NCBI GenBank assembly: GCA_046261635.1
Contig: JBHEOL010000346.1
Span: 1 to 21,979 of the forward strand
Direction: 5' to 3'
Length of the DNA stretch: 21,979 nucleotides
Origin: JBHEPS01 sp046261635
GTDB taxonomy: Bacteria > Acidobacteriota > Thermoanaerobaculia > Gp7-AA8
Positions 7,135 through 14,141 of this stretch are shown in pieces. The position numbers and the translations under genes were made by a program. Below the pieces are notes generated by a model. It ran no database searches and was not told where the DNA came from. It saw only the letters and a program-made list of their open reading frames with translations. Each line of letters starts with the position of its first letter. Within the stretch, counting starts at the first letter, position 1.

Positions 7135-7604
7135 GAAACCGCCTTCTGCTTGATCGAAAGGGTGAGCCGGAATTTCGCGACCGGCTCGGCGCCGGAGAGC
7201 GAAGGAACCGTGGCCGTCACGTGTACCGGCATGTGCTCCCTCTGTCCGGACGATCGGGCCAGGGCGACGAGCTCCCGGATCTCCTGCCCTTCGAGGCAGG
7301 TGAATACCACATCGTCCTCCGGCCGTTTGAGAAAATCGGCGTGGATCTCGCCGAAGATCAGGGACATCCCGCCCCCCGATTCTTCGATGGCTCGCATCGC
7401 GGCGAGACCTCCGGCGACGTCGGCTCCGATGCAGAGGGCGCCGAAGTACATCGAGCCGAGGTGGTTTCTCGTGCGCCTGCGCAGCCGGATCGAGACGACC
7501 GTGCGCCCTTCATTGAGCTCGAGTACCACGGGCCGGGCGTAGTAGAGAAGCGGAACTTTGAAAAAAGACCAGAGGCGAACCCTGAGCGTTTCGCGCCACA
7601 GCAT
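7131..7604 (-). CDS. DUF4442 / hotdog-fold protein (PaaI-like thioesterase superfamily)
   Basis: This 157-residue protein looks like the DUF4442 branch of the hotdog superfamily, whose better-known relatives are acyl-CoA thioesterases. Features are an N-terminal FFKVPLLYYARPVV segment, the RRRTRNHLGSMYFGALCIGADVAGG block (N-H-x-x-S/G-M-Y region and following helix) and a core of alternating strands. Activity is unproven. I chose the ATG at 7604 (MLWRETL) because it gives typical family length. A longer in-frame start at 7676 would begin inside an inverted repeat. A TACGAT hexamer lies 8 nt upstream of 7604, with no Shine-Dalgarno. Its stop overlaps the Nudix start, so the pair forms a coupled operon. 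Confidence 0.75.
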   Translation of the reverse strand: MLWRETLRVRLWSFFKVPLLYYARPVVLELNEGRTVVSIRLRRRTRNHLGSMYFGALCIGADVAGGLAAMRAIEESGGGMSLIFGEIHADFLKRPEDDVVFTCLEGQEIRELVALARSSGQREHMPVHVTATVPSLSGAEPVAKFRLTLSIKQKAVS

Positions 7605-7646
7605 GCAGCCGTATCGTATCAGCGTCGAGGGGGCACGGCCGGGAGT

Positions 7647-7812
7647 TTTCGCCAGGCGGCCGTGGTCTGGCTTCATCAACCGCGGCCGTGCGCCACAGAG
7701 CCCGATCGCCCTGAACGCGCTGAATCTGGTTTCCAGCGGCTCCCGGATGCCGCTATTGCCCGCGATTTCGGGCAGCGGTTGATGAAGCCGAACCGCGGCC
7801 ACCTCGGGAAAT
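7647..7812. repeat. Imperfect long inverted repeat (MITE-like) in divergent promoter region
   Basis: Arms of about 37 nt at 7647-7683 and 7775-7812 are inverted copies with about 6 differences. The 15-nt core GCGGTTGATGAAGCC is identical in both (complement of 7669-7683; plus strand 7775-7789). The 91-nt interior ends in a hairpin at 7750-7778 (GCCCG/CGGGC and CCGCT/AGCGG stems). There is no coding capacity. It lies between the DUF4442 start and the SEC-C gene, and could be a small non-autonomous element or a regulatory dyad. No target-site duplication was identified. Confidence 0.6.
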
Positions 7813-7868
7813 ATCTCCCCCGGGGTCTCGTTATCGAAGAGCGATTCCTCGGAAAGGGAGACCCATTG

Positions 7869-8486
7869 ATGAAAGCCGGCCGAAACGAGCTCTGCCCCTG
7901 CGGCAGCGGAAAGAAATCGAAACACTGCTGCACGGGACGAGCTCCCGAGAGGGAAAAGATGCGCGGGATCGTGTTGGTCGCCGCTCCTCTGCTGCTGCTG
8001 GCCGCCATTGGCGTCTTCGCAGCTCTCCGAAGCGGTGAGGAGCCCGCCCGAAGGGCCACGGCAATCCCCGCACCCACCGCCGCGACCTCGACCACGCCGG
8101 CACCGCAGCCGCCGGGACCCGCGCCCGCCGGAAAGGTGTGGGACACCGACCACGCTCACTGGCACGACGTGGCGGCGCCGATCGAGATCCAAGGCCCGTC
8201 GGGCAATCCGGCGATTCAGCTGGACGGGACGAATCTCCGGGTCGACTCGAAGACGCTCGAAGGTCTCATGGGACCCGGATCCGGCGCGAGCCCGAAGGCG
8301 ATCGCCCCTCCCGGAAAGATCTGGTCGGCCGAGCACAATCACTGGCACGACGATCCGAACGCTGCGCTCCCCAAGGAGGGCGCCGCCGGACCGGATGGGA
8401 CGGTCTGGTCGGCCGAGCACAATCACTGGCACCGCGCTGACGGCACGGCGGCCCCGGTGCAGCCTCCGGCCCCGGGCAAACCGTAA
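7869..8486 (+). CDS. SEC-C zinc-motif membrane protein with three W-x-x-x-H-x-H-W-H repeats
   Basis: This 205-residue protein has a complete SEC-C motif at residues 9-21 (C9, C11, C20, C21 in CPCGSGKKSKHCC), the zinc-binding element also found at the SecA C-terminus. A single transmembrane helix follows at about 33-53, preceded by basic residues that suggest a cytoplasmic N-terminus. An Ala/Pro/Thr-rich linker and an outer segment then carry three related repeats: GKVWDTDHAHWHD (88-100), GKIWSAEHNHWHD (149-161) and GTVWSAEHNHWH (177-188). Each repeat has three histidines and two tryptophans, so metal binding outside the membrane is a reasonable inference. Function is unknown. GGGAG upstream of ATG 7869 is a weak ribosome-binding site. 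Confidence 0.75.
   Translation: MKAGRNELCPCGSGKKSKHCCTGRAPEREKMRGIVLVAAPLLLLAAIGVFAALRSGEEPARRATAIPAPTAATSTTPAPQPPGPAPAGKVWDTDHAHWHDVAAPIEIQGPSGNPAIQLDGTNLRVDSKTLEGLMGPGSGASPKAIAPPGKIWSAEHNHWHDDPNAALPKEGAAGPDGTVWSAEHNHWHRADGTAAPVQPPAPGKP
8320..8432 (+). repeat. 29-nt identical direct repeat inside the SEC-C gene
   Basis: Positions 8320-8348 and 8404-8432 are identical over 29 nt, at a distance of 84 bp (28 codons). They encode the second and third WSAEHNHWH units. Identity at silent positions points to recent duplication or gene conversion; the first unit (around 8131-8170) is diverged. Confidence 0.85.
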
Positions 8487-8509
8487 GCCCTCGAGGCTCC
8501 CCAGGGAAC

Positions 8510-9307
8510 CTAGGGAAGCCGCGAGTCCTGAGGGGTTTCCGACCGCGAGCGCCCTTTCGCCCGGACATAGGGAAGGGTGGCGCGGTCGTAGATCGGAATG
8601 GGGAGGTGGCGCATGACGGCCATCAGCGCGCGCATCGGCCAGGGGAAACTGTAGACTCGGCGGCGCGATTCGATCGCGTCGGCCATCAGCCGCGCGGCGC
8701 GGTCCGGTTCCATCAGCATCGGCATCCGGAACCGGTTCTTTGCCGTCATCGGAGTGCGGATGAAGCCGGGGTTGATGATCCCCACGTGGACCCCGCGCGG
8801 GGCCAACTCGACTCTGGCCGCTTCGAGAAGCGCCTGCATCGCCGCCTTGCTCGCCGAGTACGCTCCGCTTCCGGGGAGCCCCCGAAAACCGGCCAGCGAG
8901 GCGATGCCGTAGAACGATCCGCTCCGCCGCTCCACCATGGCCGGGAGAACGGCCGCCATCAGGTTCATCGTCCCTTCGACGTTGACGCGGAAGATCCGCT
9001 TCGCCTCCTCGAGCTCGAAGCGTGCGGCCGAGGTGGGAGCGCTCACTCCCGCATTTGCGACGGCGAGATCGATGATCCTCCAGTCGGACTCGGCCGAGCG
9101 GACGGCCCGCTCGACCTCCTCCGGCGAGGTGACGTCGCATTCGAGAGCCAGGGCCTCGCCGCCGTTCTGCGCGATCTCCATCGCGGTCTCCTCGAGCAGG
9201 TCTTTCCGCCGCGCCAGCAGGGCCACCCGCCATCCCCGCCTCGTGAGCTCGAGCGCGAGCTCGCGGCCGATGCCGCTGGATGCGCCAGTGATCAGAGCTG
9301 TCTTCAT
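8510..9307 (-). CDS. Short-chain dehydrogenase/reductase (classical SDR)
   Basis: This 265-residue NAD(P)-dependent oxidoreductase has a Rossmann fold. The cofactor motif TGASSGIG is at 7-14, and arginines at 33-34 after the second strand suggest NADPH preference. CDVT at 57-60, NAG at 85-87, N109 and the catalytic S137, Y150 and K154 (YSASK) are all present, so it should be active. The C-terminal segment with MRALMAVMRHLPIPIYD resembles SDRs acting on lipid or steroid-like substrates, but the substrate is unassigned. ATG 9307 gives the canonical start directly before the first strand; longer in-frame codons upstream are not needed. A TATACT hexamer sits 6 nt upstream. Its stop lies 23 nt from that of the convergent SEC-C gene. 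Confidence 0.9.
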   Translation of the reverse strand: MKTALITGASSGIGRELALELTRRGWRVALLARRKDLLEETAMEIAQNGGEALALECDVTSPEEVERAVRSAESDWRIIDLAVANAGVSAPTSAARFELEEAKRIFRVNVEGTMNLMAAVLPAMVERRSGSFYGIASLAGFRGLPGSGAYSASKAAMQALLEAARVELAPRGVHVGIINPGFIRTPMTAKNRFRMPMLMEPDRAARLMADAIESRRRVYSFPWPMRALMAVMRHLPIPIYDRATLPYVRAKGRSRSETPQDSRLP

Positions 9308-9313
9308 GGACGA

Positions 9314-9319
9314 AGTATA
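9314..9319 (-). promoter_or_regulatory. Putative -10 element of the SDR gene (leaderless)
   Basis: TATACT on the minus strand ends 6 nt before the ATG at 9307, and no Shine-Dalgarno intervenes. No -35 is recognisable at normal spacing. Confidence 0.5.
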
Positions 9320-9340
9320 GAGGAGCCGGCCCTCCCGCCC

Positions 9341-9448
9341 CTCTCTTCTACAATCTGCTTCGATACCGACTACGTCCTCGTCCCCGGCGCGAAGGGGGAC
9401 GAAGCGGTCCGCGCTCTCACGGACGACGGGCACGAGCGGATCACTTGA
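9341..9448 (+). pseudogene. Remnant of an ACT-domain protein (COG3603-like C-terminus)
   Basis: About 36 codons end at TGA 9446-9448 and read SSTICFDTDYVLVPGAKG followed by DEAVRALTDDGHERIT. This resembles the C-terminal strand and helix of small ACT-domain proteins of the COG3603/CASTOR-like type, which carry an STFDTDYVLV segment followed by a helix and G-H. No start codon or upstream ACT domain exists in this frame, because the preceding DNA is the start region of the SDR gene. The end overlaps the last codons of ligD on the other strand by 8 nt. I read it as the 3' stub of a lost gene. The match is from memory of the motif. Confidence 0.5.
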
Positions 9449-11399
9449 GCCGGGGAAGGGTGACGCCCGCCTCGAGTGCCCCGCGGAAGAGATCGCCCTT
9501 CTTCGCGAGTCGGGCCGGCATCGTCCTCAAATTGAATTTCCCCGGGTCGAGCCTCCGGGTCACCTCGCTCCACTCGAGAGGAGCCGAGACGGGAGCGCCG
9601 TCCGCCGCGCGAGGCGAATAGGGCGCGACGATCGTCTTTCCATACCCGTTCTGCAGGCAGTCGAGATAGAGCCGCCCTTTTCGCTTCGAGAGCGCTCGTT
9701 CGGTCGTGAAGTCTTCCACACGCGAGGCGACGGCCTCGCCGATCGTGCAGGCGAAATCGACTGCTTCCTCATGGGTGTGGCCGGGCGAGAGAGGGACGAG
9801 GATGTGGATTCCCCGCTTCCCCGAGGTCTTCGGCACGCTCGGCAGCTCGAGTTTCTCGAGAAGGCGCCGGAAGACGAGGGCTGCCTCGATCGCCTGCTCG
9901 ATCCCCTTTCCCTTCGCCGGGTCGAGGTCGAACACGATCCAGTCCGGCTGCTCGAGGTTCTCCCCGCGCGAGGACCACATGTGCGTGGTGAGCACCGAGT
10001 GTTGCGCGAGCCATCGAAGCGCGGCGGGAGAGTCGGCGACGAAATGGCGGACCGACCGCTTGCTCGTCCGTGTCGGCGTCTCGATCAGAGTCATCCACGG
10101 CTCGGCTTCCTTTCCGATGTTCTGCTGAAACCACGATCCCTTGTCGATCCCGTCGTTCCAGTGCTCCATCGCCAGAGGGCGATCCTCGAGCGCCGCGATC
10201 ATTGCCGGCGCCACCGCGTCGTAGTAATCGGCCACCTCGCGTTTCGTGATTCGGTCTCGCGGATAGAGAACCCGGTCGGGAGAGGAGAGCTTCACGACCG
10301 AGGCATCAGCCATCCCCTTCCCATCCGACCCTCCCTTTTTCCGCGAAGGAGCCTTTGGAGGACTCTTCTTCTTCGCGGCCGCGGTCTTCCGGCTCGTCGT
10401 CGTCTTCTTCTGCATCACCTCTCCTGCCTTCTTCGCGGAGGTTTCCGGCCGCTCCCGCCGGCAGTCCCAGGGGGACTTGTCGGGGCGAAACCCGAGGAAC
10501 GAGGGATGGCGCAGTTTCCCGTCGTCGGTCCACTCGGTGAAGCGGACCTGCGCGACGAGCTGAGGCTCGACCCAGCTCGCTCCCTTGAGCCGCGGTGCGC
10601 CTTTGACCTGAGGGCGCTCGACCTTCGCCGCTCCGAGCTCCTTCTTCAGCTCGACTCTCTGCCTCGAAGAGAAGCCCGTCCCTACCCTTCCCGCATAGAC
10701 CATCTGCCCGTCATCGACATAGCCGAGAAGAAGCGATCCGAGCTCCCGGTCGGAGTGCGTCGACGGAGTGAATCCGATGACCGCCAGCTCCTGCGCGTTG
10801 ACCGCCTTCAGCTTGATCCACGCCTTCGATCGGCGGCCCTCGTAGACCGATCCTTTCCGCTTGGCGATCAGTCCCTCGTGGCCCTGCTGCGACGCTTCCC
10901 GGAGAAGATCCTCCGGGTCGCCTCTCAATTGCTCCGCCAGACGGATCACGCCCCGCTTGGTACCGCGTCCGATCAGTCCGATCAGGGCCTTGCGCCGCTC
11001 CTCGACGGGAAGCTCGCGCAGGTCCGCTCCCTCGAGCCACAGGAGATCGAAAGCGACGAACACCGTTCGGTCGTCGAGCTCTCCTTTCTGCAGAAGCTGG
11101 AAGCGGGAGACGCCGCGTTCGTCGAGAGCGACGATCTCGCCGTCGAGCACCGCCTCCTTCGCGGCGAGCTTCGACAGCGCAGCGAGAACGTGAGGGAACC
11201 GCGGTCCGAGGTCGAGCGCGTTTCTCGACCATGCTTTCGCTTCGCCGTCCGAGATCGCGGCGATGGCGCGGAACCCGTCGTACTTGATCTCGTAGAGCCA
11301 GGCGCCCGGATCGGGAGGAATCCCCGACACGAGCGTCGCCAGCATCGGCGGAGACATCGTCTCCAGAAGAGTGCGCGGAGAGCGTTTCGTTCGGGGCAT
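9441..11399 (-). CDS. ligD: ATP-dependent DNA ligase LigD, ligase-polymerase form
   Basis: This 652-residue NHEJ-type enzyme has two domains. The N-terminal ATP-dependent ligase has the adenylation lysine K39 in EIKYDGFR, DGEIV at 86-90, EGLIAKRKGS at 175-184 and KAWIKLK at 192-198, followed by an OB-fold domain to about 310. Residues about 320-360 are a Lys/Ala/Ser-rich linker. The C-terminal archaeo-eukaryotic primase-type polymerase domain (about 368-652) has the metal-binding DLD at 491-493, SGKRGIH at 526-532 and D580. The 3'-phosphoesterase domain found in Pseudomonas (PE-Lig-Pol) and Mycobacterium (Pol-PE-Lig) LigD is absent. Its usual partner Ku is not in this window. Start ATG 11399 was chosen as the first Met; M15 is an alternative. 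Confidence 0.92.
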   Translation of the reverse strand: MPRTKRSPRTLLETMSPPMLATLVSGIPPDPGAWLYEIKYDGFRAIAAISDGEAKAWSRNALDLGPRFPHVLAALSKLAAKEAVLDGEIVALDERGVSRFQLLQKGELDDRTVFVAFDLLWLEGADLRELPVEERRKALIGLIGRGTKRGVIRLAEQLRGDPEDLLREASQQGHEGLIAKRKGSVYEGRRSKAWIKLKAVNAQELAVIGFTPSTHSDRELGSLLLGYVDDGQMVYAGRVGTGFSSRQRVELKKELGAAKVERPQVKGAPRLKGASWVEPQLVAQVRFTEWTDDGKLRHPSFLGFRPDKSPWDCRRERPETSAKKAGEVMQKKTTTSRKTAAAKKKSPPKAPSRKKGGSDGKGMADASVVKLSSPDRVLYPRDRITKREVADYYDAVAPAMIAALEDRPLAMEHWNDGIDKGSWFQQNIGKEAEPWMTLIETPTRTSKRSVRHFVADSPAALRWLAQHSVLTTHMWSSRGENLEQPDWIVFDLDPAKGKGIEQAIEAALVFRRLLEKLELPSVPKTSGKRGIHILVPLSPGHTHEEAVDFACTIGEAVASRVEDFTTERALSKRKGRLYLDCLQNGYGKTIVAPYSPRAADGAPVSAPLEWSEVTRRLDPGKFNLRTMPARLAKKGDLFRGALEAGVTLPRLK

Positions 11400-11518
11400 A
11401 GGGCGCCTGCGTGTGCGCGGAGGATGCCACAGCGGAAAGCCCGATCACAACGGGCCCTCAATCGGATGCCATCGGGCGGGTTTGCCATTATCAACCGGAC
11501 GCCTGCCCCCCCGGCCGG

Positions 11519-11556
11519 TAGAATGAATGATCGCCCCATGCACACCCGAAAGGAGG
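11519..11556 (+). promoter_or_regulatory. -10-like element and strong Shine-Dalgarno for the 115-residue protein
   Basis: TAGAAT (11519-11524) is followed by AAAGGAGG (11549-11556), which ends 7 nt before ATG 11564. The ribosome-binding site decides the start and rules out the out-of-frame ATG at 11538. No convincing -35 is visible. Confidence 0.55.
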
Positions 11557-11563
11557 CACTGCG

Positions 11564-11911
11564 ATGGCACACAGATTCGTCGTTCAATGTCGCCCGAACG
11601 ACCCGGACGGCTTCGACTACCGCTGGATCGATCAGATTCTTGGAAGTGACCTCGCGGACCTCCAGCCGAAGCTGCTCGAGCCGGGAGTCTGGCTGCTCGA
11701 AGGGGATGAAGCGAAATGGGCGCGCCACATCCTCCAGACGCTGACGATGCGACTCGAGGAGAACAGCTTCGACGCCACGATGTCGATGCGGGTCCGATCG
11801 CTGATCGACCCGCTCGATCAGGCCTCGTGGCCCTCCTCGCCCGGGCCCAACATGGACGAAGATCTCGATGAACTGCTGCTGCGCCACGAGGTCGTCGGAC
11901 GGGAGGGCTAG
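11564..11911 (+). CDS. Conserved-looking hypothetical protein, 115 residues
   Basis: I do not recognise this protein. It is soluble, without signal peptide or membrane segment, acidic towards the C-terminus (MDEDLDELLLRHE) and rich in Trp, Asp and Leu. Repeated beta-like and helical stretches (HRFVVQCRPNDPDGFDYRWI and later WARHILQTLTMRLEE) suggest a compact alpha/beta fold. The strong Shine-Dalgarno shows it is translated. It is divergent from ligD (164 nt apart) and converges with fadJ; neither neighbour suggests a role. Its TAG stop is part of the first CTAGGGG unit of the intergenic array. Confidence 0.7.
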   Translation: MAHRFVVQCRPNDPDGFDYRWIDQILGSDLADLQPKLLEPGVWLLEGDEAKWARHILQTLTMRLEENSFDATMSMRVRSLIDPLDQASWPSSPGPNMDEDLDELLLRHEVVGREG

Positions 11912-11995
11912 GGGCGAGGGGCGAGGGAAATACAAAAGCGGTGGGCTGTTGATTTTGACTTCCCTAGCCCCTAGTCCCTAGCCCCTAGCCCCTCG
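11908..11995. repeat. Heptamer inverted array (CTAGGGG)n between convergent genes
   Basis: Three 7-nt units run at 11908-11928 (CTAGGGG, CGAGGGG, CGAGGGA). Five complementary units run at 11961-11995 (TCCCTAG, CCCCTAG, TCCCTAG, CCCCTAG, CCCCTCG). The first three right units pair with the left arm at 18 of 21 positions, with a 32-nt AT-richer loop. The stop of the rightward gene (TAG 11909-11911) and that of fadJ (complement of 11985-11987) both lie within a unit in the same phase. A role as bidirectional terminator is inferred from position. Confidence 0.8.
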
Positions 11996-14114
11996 CATAA
12001 AACCCTTTGCCGCTCGCGACGAGCTTCTCCATCGCGGGCGAGGGATTGAACCGCTCGCCGTGCCGGGCGGCCAGATCCTTCAGTTTCTGCGCGACGAACC
12101 CGACACCGATCCGGTCGGCGTAGCGGACGAGGCCGCCCCGGAACGGTGGGAACCCCGTCCCCATGATCATCGCCAGGTCGACGTCCGCCGCCGACGCGGC
12201 GACACCCTCCTCGAGGATCCGTGAGGCCTCGTTGATCATGACGAACACCATGCGATCGACCATGTCATCGCTGCTTCCGGCCCTGGGAGAGGAAACTCCG
12301 AGAAGCGGATAGACGGCCGGGTCGGGATCTCCCCTCTTACCTTCCTTCCACTGATAGACGCCGCGTCCGTTCTTCTTGCCGAAGCGCTTGTCGGCGAGCA
12401 GCTTTTCGACCAGAGGCGACGGCGGCATGCGGTCGCCGAAGGCTTCGCCCATGACGAGGGCGGCCTTGCCGGCGACGTCGATGCCGACTTCGTCCAGCAG
12501 GGCGAGGGGCCCGAGGGGCATTCCGAAGGCGACCATCGCTCTGTCGATCGACTCGATCGTGTTTCCTTCAGCCACCAGGTAGCCCGCCTCGTTGAGGTAA
12601 GGGCCGAGAATCCGGTTGATGATAAAGCCGGGCGCGTCGTTGCAGACGACGATGGTCTTTCCGAGTCTTCGTCCGAATGCGGCGATGGTCGCCACGGTCT
12701 CCTCGGAGGTCTCCTTTCCGCGGATCACTTCGACGAGCGGCATCTTGTCGACGGGGCTGAAGAAGTGCATGCCGACGACGTTCTCGGGGTGGCTCGCGGC
12801 GGAGGCGATGCGCGATATCGGGATCGTCGAGGTGTCGGTCGCGAAGATCGCACCCGGCTTCGCCACGGCCTCGAACTCCTCGAGGACCTGCTGCTTGATC
12901 TCGAGCTTCTCGAGCACTGCCTCGACGACGACGTCGATATTGTCGAAGCCCGTCCAGTCGAGTGTCGAGGTGATGGTCGCGAGCTTGCGACTCATCTCGT
13001 TCCTGGTCATCCGGCGCCGATCGACCTTCTTCTTCCAGACTCTGGCGGCAGACTTCATCCCTGAAGCGAGAGCATCCCAGTTGATGTCCTTGAGGCGGAC
13101 CGGCACTCCGGCCTTGTCGACGATCGCCTGCGCGATTCCGCCGCCCATCAGTCCGGCGCCGAGGACACCTGCGGAGTCGACCTGCCGCGGCGGCGGGCCC
13201 TGGGGTTTCTTGGCTTCCTCGATCATGAAGAAAAGCCGAACCAGGTTGCTCGCCACGTCGGTCATGGCGACTTTCGCGACCTCCTGCACCTCGGCTCTGA
13301 GGCCAGCCTCGTACCCTTCGCTGAAGCCCGTCTCCATCGCATGGATCGCGGCGAGGGGCGCGGGATAATGCCCCCCCGTCTTCTCGCGGACCGAGGAGCG
13401 AGCCTTCGAGAAAATGACCTTCCTGCTGATGGGGTTTCCCTCGATGTAGAACTTCGTGCGGCTCGACTCGAGCCCCCGTTTGCGGCCCATCGTGCGCGCA
13501 TACTGCCTGGCGGCGTCCATCAGGATGGCTGGAGCCACGACATCGTCGACGATGCCGGTGCGTTTCGCTCGTTTCGGGTCGAGCGTTTTTCCCGTCAGGA
13601 TGAGATCGAGGGCGGCGGGGATGCCGATGATGCGGGGGAGGCGGGTCGTGCCGGTCCAGGCGGGGAAGATGCCGAGCTTGGTTTCCGGAAGCCCGATCTG
13701 CGACTTGGGGCTGTCGGACATGATGCGGTAGTCGCAGTTGAGGGACAGCTCGGTGCCGCCGCCGAGACAGACGCCGTCGATGGCGGCGACGGTAATCTGG
13801 GGCAGCTTCGAAAGCCGGGTGAAGACCTGCTGGCCGTGGCGGACGAATCGGGCGGCTTCTTCCCCGGTGGCGATCGAGCCGAACTCCTCGAGATCGGCAC
13901 CCGCGATGAAGACGCCGGGCTTGCTCGAGGCGATCACGACCACGCGCAGCTCGCGCATCGATTCGAGCTCGGCGAGAATTCCATCGAGCTGATCGAGAAC
14001 GGAGCTCGAGAACTTGTTGACCTTCTCGCCCGGCAGATCGAACCAGAGCACAGCGCTATCGCCATCGGGCTCGAGCCGGAAAGCGGGCGTGGCGGGTGCT
14101 TCGGTCACGGACAT
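11985..14114 (-). CDS. fadJ: Fatty-acid oxidation complex alpha subunit: enoyl-CoA hydratase / 3-hydroxyacyl-CoA dehydrogenase
   Basis: This 709-residue bifunctional beta-oxidation enzyme hydrates trans-2-enoyl-CoA and oxidises the L-3-hydroxyacyl-CoA with NAD+. The N-terminal crotonase domain carries the oxyanion-hole segment AGADLEEF (71-78) and the two catalytic glutamates E122 (GGGTELSLNCDYR) and E144 (GLPETKLGIFP). A linker helix near 260-305 leads to the dehydrogenase domain with the NAD motif GAGLMG (319-324), the catalytic H450 in GMHFFSPVDKMPLVEV and DAPGFIINRIL at 493-503. It is full length for FadB/FadJ; naming it FadJ rather than FadB is a guess, and no thiolase is present in the window. 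A GAGGAG Shine-Dalgarno precedes ATG 14114. It lies 27 nt downstream of fadD, and its final codons and stop are shared with the CTAGGGG array. Confidence 0.93.
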   Translation of the reverse strand: MSVTEAPATPAFRLEPDGDSAVLWFDLPGEKVNKFSSSVLDQLDGILAELESMRELRVVVIASSKPGVFIAGADLEEFGSIATGEEAARFVRHGQQVFTRLSKLPQITVAAIDGVCLGGGTELSLNCDYRIMSDSPKSQIGLPETKLGIFPAWTGTTRLPRIIGIPAALDLILTGKTLDPKRAKRTGIVDDVVAPAILMDAARQYARTMGRKRGLESSRTKFYIEGNPISRKVIFSKARSSVREKTGGHYPAPLAAIHAMETGFSEGYEAGLRAEVQEVAKVAMTDVASNLVRLFFMIEEAKKPQGPPPRQVDSAGVLGAGLMGGGIAQAIVDKAGVPVRLKDINWDALASGMKSAARVWKKKVDRRRMTRNEMSRKLATITSTLDWTGFDNIDVVVEAVLEKLEIKQQVLEEFEAVAKPGAIFATDTSTIPISRIASAASHPENVVGMHFFSPVDKMPLVEVIRGKETSEETVATIAAFGRRLGKTIVVCNDAPGFIINRILGPYLNEAGYLVAEGNTIESIDRAMVAFGMPLGPLALLDEVGIDVAGKAALVMGEAFGDRMPPSPLVEKLLADKRFGKKNGRGVYQWKEGKRGDPDPAVYPLLGVSSPRAGSSDDMVDRMVFVMINEASRILEEGVAASAADVDLAMIMGTGFPPFRGGLVRYADRIGVGFVAQKLKDLAARHGERFNPSPAMEKLVASGKGFYARG

Positions 14115-14141
14115 GGGATCTATCTCCTCGAATCAGCCTGC

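Noticed and set aside
7605..7676. DUF4442 start at ATG 7676
   Set aside because: The extra 24 residues are encoded by an inverted repeat, and the same MKP text appears in the opposite arm.
9349..9354. TACAAT as a promoter for a plus-strand gene at the ACT stub
   Set aside because: No start codon follows at a suitable distance, and the hexamer is part of the stub's own coding remnant.
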